NCBI RefSeq assembly: GCF_014960965.1
Contig: NZ_CP063169.1
Location: 3,505,581-3,569,580 of the forward strand
Source: Ruania alkalisoli
Lineage (GTDB): Bacteria > Actinomycetota > Actinomycetes > Actinomycetales > Beutenbergiaceae
Direction: 5' to 3'
Length of the DNA stretch: 64,000 bases
The notes beneath the pieces were generated by a model. It was given only the letters and a program-made list of their open reading frames with translations. It searched no databases and was not told where the DNA came from. Below are positions 44,101 through 52,426 of the stretch, piece after piece (the first letter of the stretch is position 1; every line of letters starts with the position of its first letter). The position numbers were made by a program, and so were the translations under genes.

Positions 44101-44613
44101 GTGCCCTCCGGAACTCTCCCGCCCGATGTGGTGATCGCGCGCACCCTGCGCGCTCACACACGCACCTTGGTCGCGATGTGCACGATGGTGGTGGTGTTGA
44201 TGCTCATCGGCGCGGGGGCCCTGAGCATGGCCGGCGGGAATGCCGGCGACCCGCGGGTGGTGGCCGGCCTGACGATGCTGGGGGCGGGACAGGTGCTGGC
44301 GCTCGCCGCGGCTGCATTCGCGGGTGCCGGATGGCTGCACATCGTGCGCGCTGTCGGAACGCCGGGGAGTACGCAGAGCGCCCGGGCGGTCGCCGACGGT
44401 ATCCCGGTCGAGCAGGTTCAGGTGACTGGCCGCCGTCTGGCCCTGCTACTGCGCGTGACGCTCGGCGTCGCGGTGCTGGGCGTGACGGCCTGGGCGGTGA
44501 TCGCGGTCGAGGGCGTGATCGGCGCGGCCGTCGGCGCGGTGCTGGTGGCACAGGTCGCCGTGGTGATCACGCTGGTGCGCACGCACCTGCTGCTGCATCC
44601 ACGACGTCCTTGA
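44101..44613 (+). CDS. Small membrane protein, unknown function
   Basis: Not recognised. It has 170 residues with about four hydrophobic segments (LVAMCTMVVVLMLIGAGALS, MLGAGQVLALAAAAFAGAGW, LLLRVTLGVAVLGVTAW, IGAAVGAVLVAQVAVVITLV) and short charged loops. TAGGCT lies 6 bases before the GTG at 44101, so the transcript may be leaderless. It appears unrelated to the catabolic operon it follows. Confidence 0.65.
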   Translation: MPSGTLPPDVVIARTLRAHTRTLVAMCTMVVVLMLIGAGALSMAGGNAGDPRVVAGLTMLGAGQVLALAAAAFAGAGWLHIVRAVGTPGSTQSARAVADGIPVEQVQVTGRRLALLLRVTLGVAVLGVTAWAVIAVEGVIGAAVGAVLVAQVAVVITLVRTHLLLHPRRP

Positions 44614-44749
44614 GCTCCGGGCTGCAGAGTCGGCTTCGCGTCAGCAGGAGAGACGCTGACCTCGCGCACGGACGCCGGTAATCGAATCATCATGGCCACG
44701 TTGGCCGCCTCCGGTGCGCCGCGCAGTTGTCGCCTGGTCCAAGACAATG

Positions 44750-45370
44750 TCAGACACGCCCTGGGCGTCTTTTCATCCAAGCGTGGATGATGAGCGCGGC
44801 GACCGCTGGTACAGACGCACCGAGAAGCGCACCGAACGCGACGTCGTGCAGGTAGTGGACGCCTTGCAAGATGCGACCCGTCCCGACAAGGATCGCAGTG
44901 GTCAACGCCGCCCAGGTCACCCATGCATGGCGTGTGGCGAGAGCGATGACGATCACAGCGCCGAATGCCAACGTCGCGTGATTCGATGGGAGCGACCAGT
45001 CGCCCGGCGGCGGGCATTCGCCCGGTAGGGCCCATCGAGTGCACGGCCGCTCCTGCGCGAACAACAACTTTGCGGTTTCGCTGAGCCCATAGGCACACAC
45101 GACCCCGGCCGACGCTGCGAAGAGAAGCGCACGGCGTTCCTTGCTACGACGCCACGCGAGGATCCCGGTTGCTGCTGTCGCGAGAGCGAGCGCGAGCAAC
45201 GTCACCTCCGAGAGCAACTCGATCCCGTTCATCTCAGCCCACGTTGAAGCGAGGGAGCGAGTGACGACGACACTCAAGCTGCCCGGGAAAGGAACGACGA
45301 GAAGCGCCGCTGCCAGCACAAAGCCGGCAATGAGAGGGACACGCTGCTCGCGTGTGATCAAGGATCTCAT
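44750..45370 (-). CDS. PAP2-family membrane phosphatase
   Basis: Membrane phosphatase of the phosphatidic-acid-phosphatase type 2 superfamily, 206 residues from the ATG at 45370. All three family motifs are present in order: KLLFAQERP, the PSNHA motif in SLPSNHAT, and GRILQGVHYLHD with the nucleophile His. Five to six hydrophobic segments surround them. The substrate (lipid phosphate or undecaprenyl pyrophosphate) cannot be told. A start at 45433 is also open. The 258 bases upstream (45371-45628) show no gene I can support. Confidence 0.82.
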   Translation of the reverse strand: MRSLITREQRVPLIAGFVLAAALLVVPFPGSLSVVVTRSLASTWAEMNGIELLSEVTLLALALATAATGILAWRRSKERRALLFAASAGVVCAYGLSETAKLLFAQERPCTRWALPGECPPPGDWSLPSNHATLAFGAVIVIALATRHAWVTWAALTTAILVGTGRILQGVHYLHDVAFGALLGASVPAVAALIIHAWMKRRPGRV

Positions 45371-45628
45371 TCCATTCAAGGTACGGGCGGTGGACAGTGG
45401 TTGCGTCCTCCCGCGGGTGGATGCGGGCGTCATGCTCCGAGAGCATGTTCAGGGCGCGCACCGTCACTTTGTCCGTAGCGATGAAGTCCTGCAGTGCACG
45501 CGATGGCCGAGCGTCTGGCGGCCAAGGGCGGCGATGAGGGCCACCGCTGCGGCCGGGTGGTCCCCAAGCGGCCGGCCGGGTTGAACCTAGCGATCACCTT
45601 GGAGGAGGCCCAAGACAGTACGGCGGCT

Positions 45629-46633
45629 TCAGGTGCCTGCGGCGGCACGGATCTGTGCCGCACTGAAGGCCCCCGGACCGAATCCCTCGCGCGCCGCCCG
45701 GTGCGCTAGGCCGACCAGCGCAGCGTTGACCGGGGTCTGCACCTGATGGGCCCGGCCGAGCGCGACGATCTCCCCGTTGAGATAGTCCACCTCGATCGAT
45801 CCGGTACCGCGCTGGAGCGACTGCCAGCTCGAGCCGCCGCCGCGCTGGTGACCGGGAACCTCACCCAGCCGGGCACGTTCCTGCGCCTGCTCTTCCTCCA
45901 GTGAGGCGAAGGAGATTCCGGCGGCGGTGAGTGCTTCCGCTGCCTCGGCGCGCGCCTGCCGGGCGAGCTCCTGAGCCTCATCACCAGCAAGCGAGCCGAC
46001 GAGCGCCTCGACCGCGTTCGCGAGGTTGCTGAGCAGCTTGGCGTACTTCCACCGCATGACGTCCTCGCGCACCGGAGCCAGGAACTCGCTGGCCTCCAGG
46101 TCCGCGGCGACCACGAGGTCAGTGTCGTCGGTTCCCTCGGGATAGCGCCCTAAATGCAGCACTCCCCGGTGCGGGACGCCTTCTGCCACCACGACGCCCG
46201 CCCGCAGATGGGTGGCCGGAAGCCACACGCACACCCCGTGCACACGCGAGAAGACCCGGGCTGCAGCCGGTTCGTTCGCGACGCCGTTCTGGGCGCACAG
46301 CAACGGCAGCCGTTGAGCTGCAGTCCCGCCGGAGGCCACCGGGACGTCCGCCCAGACCTGCAAGGCCGCGGCCGTGTCCTGCCCTTTGACGGCAAGCACG
46401 AGTACATCGTTCTCGGTCAGTCCCCCATCGTCACGGATCAACTCCTCTGGTCCGTTCACCACCCGGGGGTGCAATGTGCTCGTGCCGTCCGGCGTCAGCA
46501 ACGTCAACCCGTCCGACGCCATGACCCGCCCGTGCTCGCCGCGAGCCACCAGGACGACGTCGTGCCCGTCTGCGTGCAACTGCCCGCCGATGGTGCCACC
46601 CACGGCACCGGCTCCGATCACCACATAACGCAT
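45629..46633 (-). CDS. panE: Ketopantoate reductase family protein (PanE/ApbA)
   Basis: NADPH-dependent 2-dehydropantoate 2-reductase-like protein of 334 residues. The N-terminal motif is RYVVIGAGAVGGTIGGQLHA; ENDVLVLAVKGQDTAAAL and LLCAQNGVANE follow. The C-terminal helical domain starts with the family's WKYAKLLSNLANAVEAL (conserved Lys and Asn). Pantothenate synthesis is the textbook role, but many paralogues of this fold reduce other keto acids, so the symbol is tentative. The ATG at 46633 immediately precedes the Rossmann strand. Confidence 0.82.
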   Translation of the reverse strand: MRYVVIGAGAVGGTIGGQLHADGHDVVLVARGEHGRVMASDGLTLLTPDGTSTLHPRVVNGPEELIRDDGGLTENDVLVLAVKGQDTAAALQVWADVPVASGGTAAQRLPLLCAQNGVANEPAAARVFSRVHGVCVWLPATHLRAGVVVAEGVPHRGVLHLGRYPEGTDDTDLVVAADLEASEFLAPVREDVMRWKYAKLLSNLANAVEALVGSLAGDEAQELARQARAEAAEALTAAGISFASLEEEQAQERARLGEVPGHQRGGGSSWQSLQRGTGSIEVDYLNGEIVALGRAHQVQTPVNAALVGLAHRAAREGFGPGAFSAAQIRAAAGT

Positions 46634-46676
46634 GTACCCAGCATCCCACCGGTGCGGTCCGTGTGCGGTGTTGCCC

Positions 46677-46958
46677 TCAGCCGGAGAAGCGTAAGTAGAG
46701 GACCACGATGACGGCGATGACCGCCACCAGCCACCACCACGAGCCCGACGCGGTGCCCCTGCTGCTGGAGCCGTGGTAGCGGTCGGACGACCATGACCTG
46801 CGACCAGACCTGCGATGGGTCGAACGACGCGCGCTTCGACCGAAGGACGAGGAAGAACCTCGCGAACGGCGTGAGGATCCGAAGGACCGGCCGCCGGATC
46901 GGCGGCCGAATGAGCGGCCGCCCGAACGGCGGCCGATACTGCCCATGCGTTTGCCCAT
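46677..46958 (-). CDS. Arg/Ser/Gly-rich tail-anchored small membrane protein
   Basis: Not recognised. It has 93 residues. The first 70 are almost wholly Arg, Ser and Gly with repeated GGRSFG units, and the last 20 form one transmembrane helix (SWWWLVAVIAVIVVLYLRF). The basic domain could bind nucleic acid, teichoic acid or phospholipid. Codon third positions stay GC-rich in this frame, but the composition makes a spurious ORF possible. It lies 43 bases upstream of panE on the same strand. Confidence 0.5.
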   Translation of the reverse strand: MGKRMGSIGRRSGGRSFGRRSGGRSFGSSRRSRGSSSSFGRSARRSTHRRSGRRSWSSDRYHGSSSRGTASGSWWWLVAVIAVIVVLYLRFSG

Positions 46959-47015
46959 GCGGAGACGGTAGTGGGCGCCCGGACGCCCTGCACTGGGCAG
47001 AACTCCCCTGACCCG

Positions 47016-47057
47016 CGATCTGCGATCTGCGATCTGCGATCTGCGATCTGCGATCTG
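47016..47057. repeat. Six tandem copies of a 7-bp unit
   Basis: CGATCTG is repeated six times without variation between the Arg/Ser-rich gene and the argA-type gene. A 7-bp unit cannot preserve a frame and no gene crosses it. It also creates six GATC sites in 42 bases. It is likely to vary in copy number between strains. Confidence 0.9.
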
Positions 47058-47103
47058 GTCGTGCCAGGTTGGTGCGTACCAGTCCGGTCAGCGCTCAGGG
47101 GCC

Positions 47104-47613
47104 TCAGACCAGTCGGCGCAGCATCCGAGTGTTTCCCAGTGTGTTCGGTTTGACCCGGGCCAGATCAAGAAACTCGGCGATCCCGTCATCGCGGGAGAGG
47201 AGCATCTCCTGGTAGACCTCAGGATCCACGACATCCCCCTCGATCTCGGAGAAGCCGTGCCGGGCGAAGAAGTCCACCTCGAAGGTCAGGCAGAACAGGC
47301 GGATCAGGCCGAAGTCGCGGGCGCGGTCCACCAATGCCTCCAGCAGCGCGTGCCCGACACCCTGGCCGAGCATGTCGCTGCGCACAGCCAGCGTGCGTAC
47401 CTCAGCCAGGTCTTCCCACATCACATGCAACGCACCACAGCCGACGACGGATCCGTCTCTGGTTGCGACGAGGAACTCCTGCACGGACTCGTAGTAGCCC
47501 ACCATGTCCTTGGCCAGCAGGATGCGCTCGTCCGCATACGGTTCGACCAGCCCTCGGATCGCGCCGACGTCTGCGGGCCGGGCCGGGCGGATCTCGATCG
47601 AAGCGTCAGTCAT
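47104..47613 (-). CDS. argA: Amino-acid N-acetyltransferase (ArgA-type GNAT)
   Basis: GNAT acetyltransferase of 169 residues. It opens IEIRPARPADVGAIRGLVEP and has the acetyl-CoA site VRTLAVRSDMLGQGVGHALL; FDLIRLFCLTFEVDFFARHG-type sequence (here GLIRLFCLTFEVDFFARHGF) is typical of the stand-alone actinobacterial N-acetylglutamate synthase seen in mycobacteria, the first step of arginine synthesis. The ATG at 47613 is preferred over 47625. It lies 18 bases after the SorC-family gene stop on the same strand, an unrelated neighbour. Confidence 0.8.
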   Translation of the reverse strand: MTDASIEIRPARPADVGAIRGLVEPYADERILLAKDMVGYYESVQEFLVATRDGSVVGCGALHVMWEDLAEVRTLAVRSDMLGQGVGHALLEALVDRARDFGLIRLFCLTFEVDFFARHGFSEIEGDVVDPEVYQEMLLSRDDGIAEFLDLARVKPNTLGNTRMLRRLV

Positions 47614-47631
47614 GGATCCCATCATCCCTGA

Positions 47632-48594
47632 CTATGGCCGGACCGAACCCCGCAGCCGGTCGAGCAGCGACCGAGCGGTCGTCTCGTCGATGATGAGATC
47701 GGTCGCCACCCGCGCTCGCAACGCACCGAGCAATGCCGGCACCTTCGCCTCCCCGACCGCCACGCACACCCGCCTAGCGAGCTGGCGCAGATCACCGGGC
47801 GAAGGACCAGTCGCGCGTGCGTTGATCGCGATGTCGCGATAGCTGCCGTCCTCGCGCAGGAAGACGGTGCACACGTCACCGACCACCCGGTCTGCGGTGA
47901 GCCGGGCCATCTCCGCATCGTCCAGGTATCCGGCGTTGTAGACGTGAGAGGGCACATCAGCGGCCACCGCACCGACACCGAACAGCGCCAGATCGACGTG
48001 CCGCTGGACATCCAGCACGCGCCGGACACTGCGCTCACGCCACATCGCCGCCTTCGTCTCGGCGAAGTCGAAGAAGGCAGGAACTGGGAAGAGGTACGGG
48101 GTGGAGTCGAAGGCGCGTGCGAACGACGCGATGAGGTCGCCGGCGTAGGTGACACCACCTGCCGCGGTGCTTGCGGCCCCGTTCAGCTGCACCACCGAAC
48201 TGCCGCGCACGGGGGTGGGTGTCAGGTGGCGTGCGATCGCCGTGACGGTCGTCCCCCAGGCGATGCCGAGCACCATCTGAGGCGTGGCCCACTCGGTCAG
48301 CAATCGCGCAGCCACCATCGCCACCTGCTCCAGCCTGTAGACCTCCGTGGCGTGCTCGCGCACCGGGACCACGTGCGTCTTGATACCGAAGGTCGCCGAC
48401 AGCCGATGGCCGACGTCGGTGCCGCTGCCGCTGGGCTGACGCACCGAGATCCGCACGACGCCCTCCTCGCGTGCCGACTTGATCAGCCGGGAGACCGTGG
48501 ACCGGGAGACGCCCAGCGTTTTGGCGATGACCTCCATCGTCTGATCCTGCAGGTAGTACATCGTCGCTGCGCGGTAGGCATCGTCCTCACGCAC
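47632..48594 (-). CDS. SorC/DeoR-like sugar-binding transcriptional regulator
   Basis: Repressor or activator of 320 residues: an N-terminal HTH (MEVIAKTLGVSRSTVSRLIK at about 20-40) and a SorC-type NagB-like sugar-phosphate-binding domain (MVLGIAWGTTVTAIARHL, GVGAVAADVPSHVYNAGYL, GDVCTVFLREDG). The GTG at 48594 is selected because AGGAGA lies 6 bases upstream; 48600 would abut it. It is divergent from glpF-glpK with two GCAC/GTGC palindromes between, so it probably responds to glycerol 3-phosphate or a related compound. Confidence 0.88.
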   Translation of the reverse strand: MREDDAYRAATMYYLQDQTMEVIAKTLGVSRSTVSRLIKSAREEGVVRISVRQPSGSGTDVGHRLSATFGIKTHVVPVREHATEVYRLEQVAMVAARLLTEWATPQMVLGIAWGTTVTAIARHLTPTPVRGSSVVQLNGAASTAAGGVTYAGDLIASFARAFDSTPYLFPVPAFFDFAETKAAMWRERSVRRVLDVQRHVDLALFGVGAVAADVPSHVYNAGYLDDAEMARLTADRVVGDVCTVFLREDGSYRDIAINARATGPSPGDLRQLARRVCVAVGEAKVPALLGALRARVATDLIIDETTARSLLDRLRGSVRP

Positions 48595-48616
48595 TCTCAC
48601 TCTCCTGTCGCCGTAG

Positions 48617-48652
48617 TGCACATCTGTGCATGATGGTTGCGCACTCGTGCGC
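48617..48652. promoter_or_regulatory. Tandem palindromes, candidate SorC operators
   Basis: TGCACA-TC-TGTGCA (48617-48630) and GCGCAC-TC-GTGCGC (48639-48652) are both perfect with the same TC centre. Centres are 22 bp apart, about two helical turns, so two dimers or a tetramer could bind the same DNA face. They begin 23 bases upstream of the regulator start. Confidence 0.6.
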
Positions 48653-48855
48653 TGAGGGCAAGCATGGGCGGCCAGAGGGGTCCGCCACATTCGGTCGGCC
48701 ACCTCGATCACACGGCTCGAAGGGGAGAGGTGACGTGCCTACGCACATCGGGCTCCGACGTCGGAGACCACAACCAGGCACCAACCACGCCCAGAGACGT
48801 GCGAGCGGCGCTTCGACCCAACGCGCCGCGTCCTACTCCTAATGAGAAAGAGAGT

Positions 48856-49614
48856 GTGATCGTGAACTTTTCCGCGATCTTCATCCCCGAACTGTTCGGA
48901 ACCATGATGCTGACACTGCTCGGTTGCGGTGTGGTGGCCAACGTGGCACTACCTCGCACCAAGGGCAATGGCGGCGGCTTCCTGATGGTCAACTTCGGAT
49001 GGGGTCTGGCCGTCTTCGCCGGTGTGTTCGTCGCGATCTCCAGCGGAGCCCACATCAACCCGGCGGTCACGATCGGGCTCATCGCCAACGGCGCGGAGAA
49101 CTTCGCCGACGGCATCCCGGTCAACGCCGCCAACACGCTGATCTACATCCTGGCTCAGCTGGCGGGTGCATTCCTCGGTGCGGTGTTCTGCTGGCTCGCC
49201 TACAAGACCCACTTCGACGCCGACAGCGACGGACCCACCAAGCTCGGCGTGTTCTCTACTGGCCCGGCGATGCGCTCCTACGGTTGGAACGTCGTGACCG
49301 AGGTGATCGGCACCTTCGTGCTGGTGTTCGTCGTGATCTCCTTCGGCTGGGCCGGCGAGAACGCCAGCACCGCCGCTGGACAGCTCGGCCCGCTGGCCGT
49401 CGCCCTCCTGGTGGTCGGCATCGGCGCCAGCCTCGGTGGCCCGACCGGCTACGCCATCAACCCTGCACGTGACCTCGGTCCTCGCATTGCGCACGCACTG
49501 CTGCCGATCAAGGGCAAGGGCGGCAGCGACTGGAGCTACGCCTGGGTCCCGGTGGTCGGTCCGATCATCGGCGGCGTGCTCGGTGGCCTCGTGGCTGCCG
49601 CGGTCTTCGTCTGA
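48856..49614 (+). CDS. glpF: Glycerol uptake facilitator (MIP/aquaglyceroporin)
   Basis: Channel of 252 residues with six transmembrane helices and both NPA-box loops, SGAHINPAVTIG and TGYAINPARDLGPR; the Asp after the second NPA-R is the aquaglyceroporin hallmark. The central stretch of about 20 extra residues (KTHFDADSDGPTKLGVFSTG) resembles glycerol facilitators of Gram-positive bacteria. GTG starts at 48856 and 48862 are both possible behind GAGAAAGAGA. It forms an operon with glpK and is divergent from the SorC regulator. Confidence 0.92.
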   Translation: MIVNFSAIFIPELFGTMMLTLLGCGVVANVALPRTKGNGGGFLMVNFGWGLAVFAGVFVAISSGAHINPAVTIGLIANGAENFADGIPVNAANTLIYILAQLAGAFLGAVFCWLAYKTHFDADSDGPTKLGVFSTGPAMRSYGWNVVTEVIGTFVLVFVVISFGWAGENASTAAGQLGPLAVALLVVGIGASLGGPTGYAINPARDLGPRIAHALLPIKGKGGSDWSYAWVPVVGPIIGGVLGGLVAAAVFV

Positions 49615-49627
49615 GCACACCCACCAC

Positions 49628-49652
49628 CGGTGCGGCGACGAACGCCGCACCG
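49628..49652 (+). other. Hairpin between glpF and glpK
   Basis: CGGTGCGGCG (49628-49637) and CGCCGCACCG (49643-49652) form a 10-bp stem with a 5-base loop, 14 bases past the glpF stop and 50 before glpK. It may act as an attenuator or mRNA-stability element tuning channel to kinase ratio. Confidence 0.55.
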
Positions 49653-49701
49653 CTCATGAACAGTCCGCGACCTGCGGACACCCCACCACCGAAGGAGCAT
49701 C

Positions 49702-51216
49702 ATGGCGGACTACGTCCTCGCCATCGACCAGGGCACCACAAGCACCCGGGCGATCATCTTCAACCACGCCGGCGAGATCGTCGACAGCGGTCAGCTCGAG
49801 CACGAGCAGATCTTCCCGAAGGCGGGATGGGTCGAGCACGACCCGATGGAGATCTGGCGCAACACCCGCGAGGTGGTGGGCCTGGCCCTCACCCGCGCGA
49901 ACATCACCTCCACCGATCTTGCCGCCGTCGGCATCACCAACCAGCGTGAGACCACCGTCGTGTGGGACAAGAACACCGGTGAGCCGGTCTACAACGCGAT
50001 CGTCTGGCAGGACACCCGCACCCAGAAGATCGCCGATGAACTGGCCGGCGACGAAGGCGCTGAGAAGTACAAGGCGATTTGCGGCCTTCCGCTGGCCACC
50101 TACTTCTCCGGCCCGAAGGTGAAGTGGATCCTCGACAACGTCGAGGGTGCACGCGCCAAGGCCGAAGCTGGTGACCTGCTGTTCGGCAACACCGACTGCT
50201 GGCTGCTCTGGAACATGACCGGCGGTGTCGAAGGAGGCGTGCACGTCACCGACGTCACCAACGCCTCCCGCACCATGCTGATGAACCTCGACTCGCTCAG
50301 CTGGAATGCCGATATTGCCGCTGACATGGGCATTCCGCTGTCGATGCTGCCCGAGATCAAGTCCTCTTCCGAGGTGTACGGGGACGGCCGCCCGAAGGGG
50401 ATGCTGCCCGGTGTGCCGATCGCCGGGATCCTCGGGGACCAGCAGGCCGCGACCTTCGGGCAGGCGTGCTTCGAGGTCGGGATGGCCAAGAACACCTACG
50501 GCACGGGCAACTTCATGCTCATCAACACCGGTGAGGAGATCGTCCCCTCGGAGAACGGCCTGCTCACCACGGTTGCGTACAAGATCGGTGACCGCAAGCC
50601 GATCTACGCACTCGAGGGTTCGATCGCCGTCACCGGTTCACTGATCCAGTGGCTGCGGGACAACCTGGGACTGATCTCCTCCGCGCCCGAGGTCGAGGAC
50701 CTCGCCAAGACGGTCGAGGACAACGGCGGCGCCTACTTCGTACCCGCATTCTCCGGCCTGTTCGCTCCGTACTGGCGCGGTGACGCCCGCGGTGTGCTGG
50801 TAGGGCTGACCCGGTTCGTGAACAAGGGCCACATCGCCCGGGCCGCACTGGAGGCGACGGCGTTCCAGACCCGCGAGGTGCTGGACGCGATGAACGCCGA
50901 CTCCGGGGTGGACCTGACCGAGCTGAAGGTCGACGGCGGCATGATCGCCAACGAGACCCTCATGCAGTTCCAGGCTGACATCCTCGGCGTGCCGGTAGTG
51001 CGCCCGAAGATCGCCGAGACCACTGCCCTCGGAGCCGCCTACGCAGCCGGGATCGCCGTCGGGTTCTGGTCGGGTGAGCAGGATGTCATCGACAACTGGG
51101 CCGAGGACAAGCGCTGGGAGCCTGCCATGGACGCCGACGAGCGCGAGCGCACCTACCGGCTCTGGAAGAAGGCCGTCACCAAGTCCTTCGACTGGGTGGA
51201 TGCCGACAACGACTAG
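49702..51216 (+). CDS. glpK: Glycerol kinase
   Basis: FGGY-family kinase of 504 residues, phosphorylating glycerol with ATP. It shows the phosphate-binding opening [37 protein letters not shown] (active-site Asp), [28 protein letters not shown] and the C-terminal signature [27 protein letters not shown] precedes the ATG at 49702. Full length for the family. It follows glpF and ends in a terminator hairpin. Confidence 0.96.
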   Translation: MADYVLAIDQGTTSTRAIIFNHAGEIVDSGQLEHEQIFPKAGWVEHDPMEIWRNTREVVGLALTRANITSTDLAAVGITNQRETTVVWDKNTGEPVYNAIVWQDTRTQKIADELAGDEGAEKYKAICGLPLATYFSGPKVKWILDNVEGARAKAEAGDLLFGNTDCWLLWNMTGGVEGGVHVTDVTNASRTMLMNLDSLSWNADIAADMGIPLSMLPEIKSSSEVYGDGRPKGMLPGVPIAGILGDQQAATFGQACFEVGMAKNTYGTGNFMLINTGEEIVPSENGLLTTVAYKIGDRKPIYALEGSIAVTGSLIQWLRDNLGLISSAPEVEDLAKTVEDNGGAYFVPAFSGLFAPYWRGDARGVLVGLTRFVNKGHIARAALEATAFQTREVLDAMNADSGVDLTELKVDGGMIANETLMQFQADILGVPVVRPKIAETTALGAAYAAGIAVGFWSGEQDVIDNWAEDKRWEPAMDADERERTYRLWKKAVTKSFDWVDADND

Positions 51217-51228
51217 GTTCGCGCAGTC

Positions 51229-51274
51229 GCGGCCGACGGGCGGGTATGGGTGACTCCCCCCGTCCGTCGGCCGC
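51229..51274 (+). terminator. Terminator hairpin after glpK
   Basis: GCGGCCGACGG (51229-51239) and CCGTCGGCCGC (51264-51274) form a perfect 11-bp stem, with G-rich and C-rich inner sequence able to extend it. It starts 13 bases past the glpK stop. Confidence 0.75.
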
Positions 51275-51360
51275 CTGTTGCCGCGTTCTGTCGCCCGACC
51301 TCTCGCGCACCCGACGATTCGGGGCAACGCGCCAGCGCCGACGTGGGCACCGACCACGCA

Positions 51361-51382
51361 GGAACCGGTTTCTGCCTAGGAT
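51361..51382 (+). promoter_or_regulatory. LacI-type operator next to a -10 element
   Basis: GGAACCGGTTTC (51361-51372) contains the palindrome AACCGGTT, close to the common LacI-family operator pattern with a central CG. TAGGAT at 51377-51382 could be the -10 of the LacI gene. The overlap predicts autorepression. Confidence 0.5.
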
Positions 51383-51421
51383 GGTCGGAGATCGACAGAC
51401 CACACACCCCGGGCAGGCACA

Positions 51422-52426
51422 GTGAGCAGCGACGGCGTCACCACCATCGCCGAGGTGGCGCGTCAAGCCGGGGTCTCCCGGGCAACCGTCTCCCGGGTGA
51501 TGAACGACCGCGCCACTGTCGACCCGCAGCTCGCCGCCCGGGTACGTGAGGTGGCCGCCCGGCTGAACTACTCACCCAGCCGCGTCGCACGCAGCCTCTC
51601 GCTCGGCCGCACCCAGACCGTGGGGCTGCTCGTGCCTGATCTCGGGAACCCCATGTTCCAGCAGGTGCTGCGCGGGGCGAACCAGGCCGCGCGCCGGTCC
51701 GGGTACCGGATCCTGGTCGCCGACAGCATCGAGGAGCCGCAGCGAGAGGCCGAGCTCGCGATCGAAGCCCGGCGCCGCTGCGACGCTCTCATCCTGTGCT
51801 CACCGCGGATGCCGGAAGCCGAGCTGGTGCAGGTACTCAACGCCACCCGGCCGGTGGTCCTTGTCAACCGCGAGCTGACCGGCTCGGACGTGCCCACCCT
51901 CACCGTCGACTACGTGCACGGAATCCGGGCCGTCGCCCAGCATCTGCTCGAGCTGGGCCACCACCGCATCGTCTATCTCGCCGGGCCCACCGAAAGCGCC
52001 TCCAACGCGGCCCGACTGGCCGGGTTACGCGAGTGGCAGGCCGAGCACCCCGAGGTGACGATCGAGCCGGTGCCCTGCGGTTCGATGATCGAGGACGGCT
52101 ACCGCGCCATCGACACCGTGCTCGGCTCCGGCGCCACCGCCGTGATCGCGTTCAACGACCTGGTGGCCTTCGGGTTGCTCGGCAAGCTGGACGAGGCCGG
52201 GGTGGACGTACCAGGTGCGCTCTCCGTGGCCGGTTTCGACGACATCGACTTCGCCCGCTACGCGCGCCCCTCACTGACGACGATGTCGGTCCCCCAGGCC
52301 GAGCTCGGGCAGCAGGCCTGGGACCATCTGCGCGAGCTACTGGAAGAACCCGGGCAGGCCACACCCCGCACGCAGTACTTCCGGCCTCAGCTGATCGTCC
52401 GGGCAAGCACCGGAAGCCGCTCGTGA
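51422..52426 (+). CDS. LacI family transcriptional regulator
   Basis: Repressor of 334 residues: the HTH and hinge (TIAEVARQAGVSRATVSRVM, VAARLNYSPSRVARSLSLGR) and the periplasmic-binding-like effector domain (TVGLLVPDLGNPMFQQVLRG, VAGFDDIDFARYARPSLTTM). The GTG start at 51422 keeps the HTH at the very N-terminus. The GTGA overlap with the AEC-family gene suggests it controls that transporter; the ligand is unknown. An operator-like palindrome lies 50 bases upstream. Confidence 0.9.
   Translation: MSSDGVTTIAEVARQAGVSRATVSRVMNDRATVDPQLAARVREVAARLNYSPSRVARSLSLGRTQTVGLLVPDLGNPMFQQVLRGANQAARRSGYRILVADSIEEPQREAELAIEARRRCDALILCSPRMPEAELVQVLNATRPVVLVNRELTGSDVPTLTVDYVHGIRAVAQHLLELGHHRIVYLAGPTESASNAARLAGLREWQAEHPEVTIEPVPCGSMIEDGYRAIDTVLGSGATAVIAFNDLVAFGLLGKLDEAGVDVPGALSVAGFDDIDFARYARPSLTTMSVPQAELGQQAWDHLRELLEEPGQATPRTQYFRPQLIVRASTGSRS

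Noticed and set aside
44754-44775. GC-rich hairpin followed by TTTT near the PAP2 stop
   Set aside because: It lies within the coding end of the PAP2 gene and the U-tract is on the strand opposite to that gene, with no plus-strand gene close enough to need it.
45430-45663. Minus-strand ORF of 77 codons between the PAP2 and panE genes
   Set aside because: It has no start signal or similarity I can see and overlaps the end of panE; the stretch is treated as non-coding.
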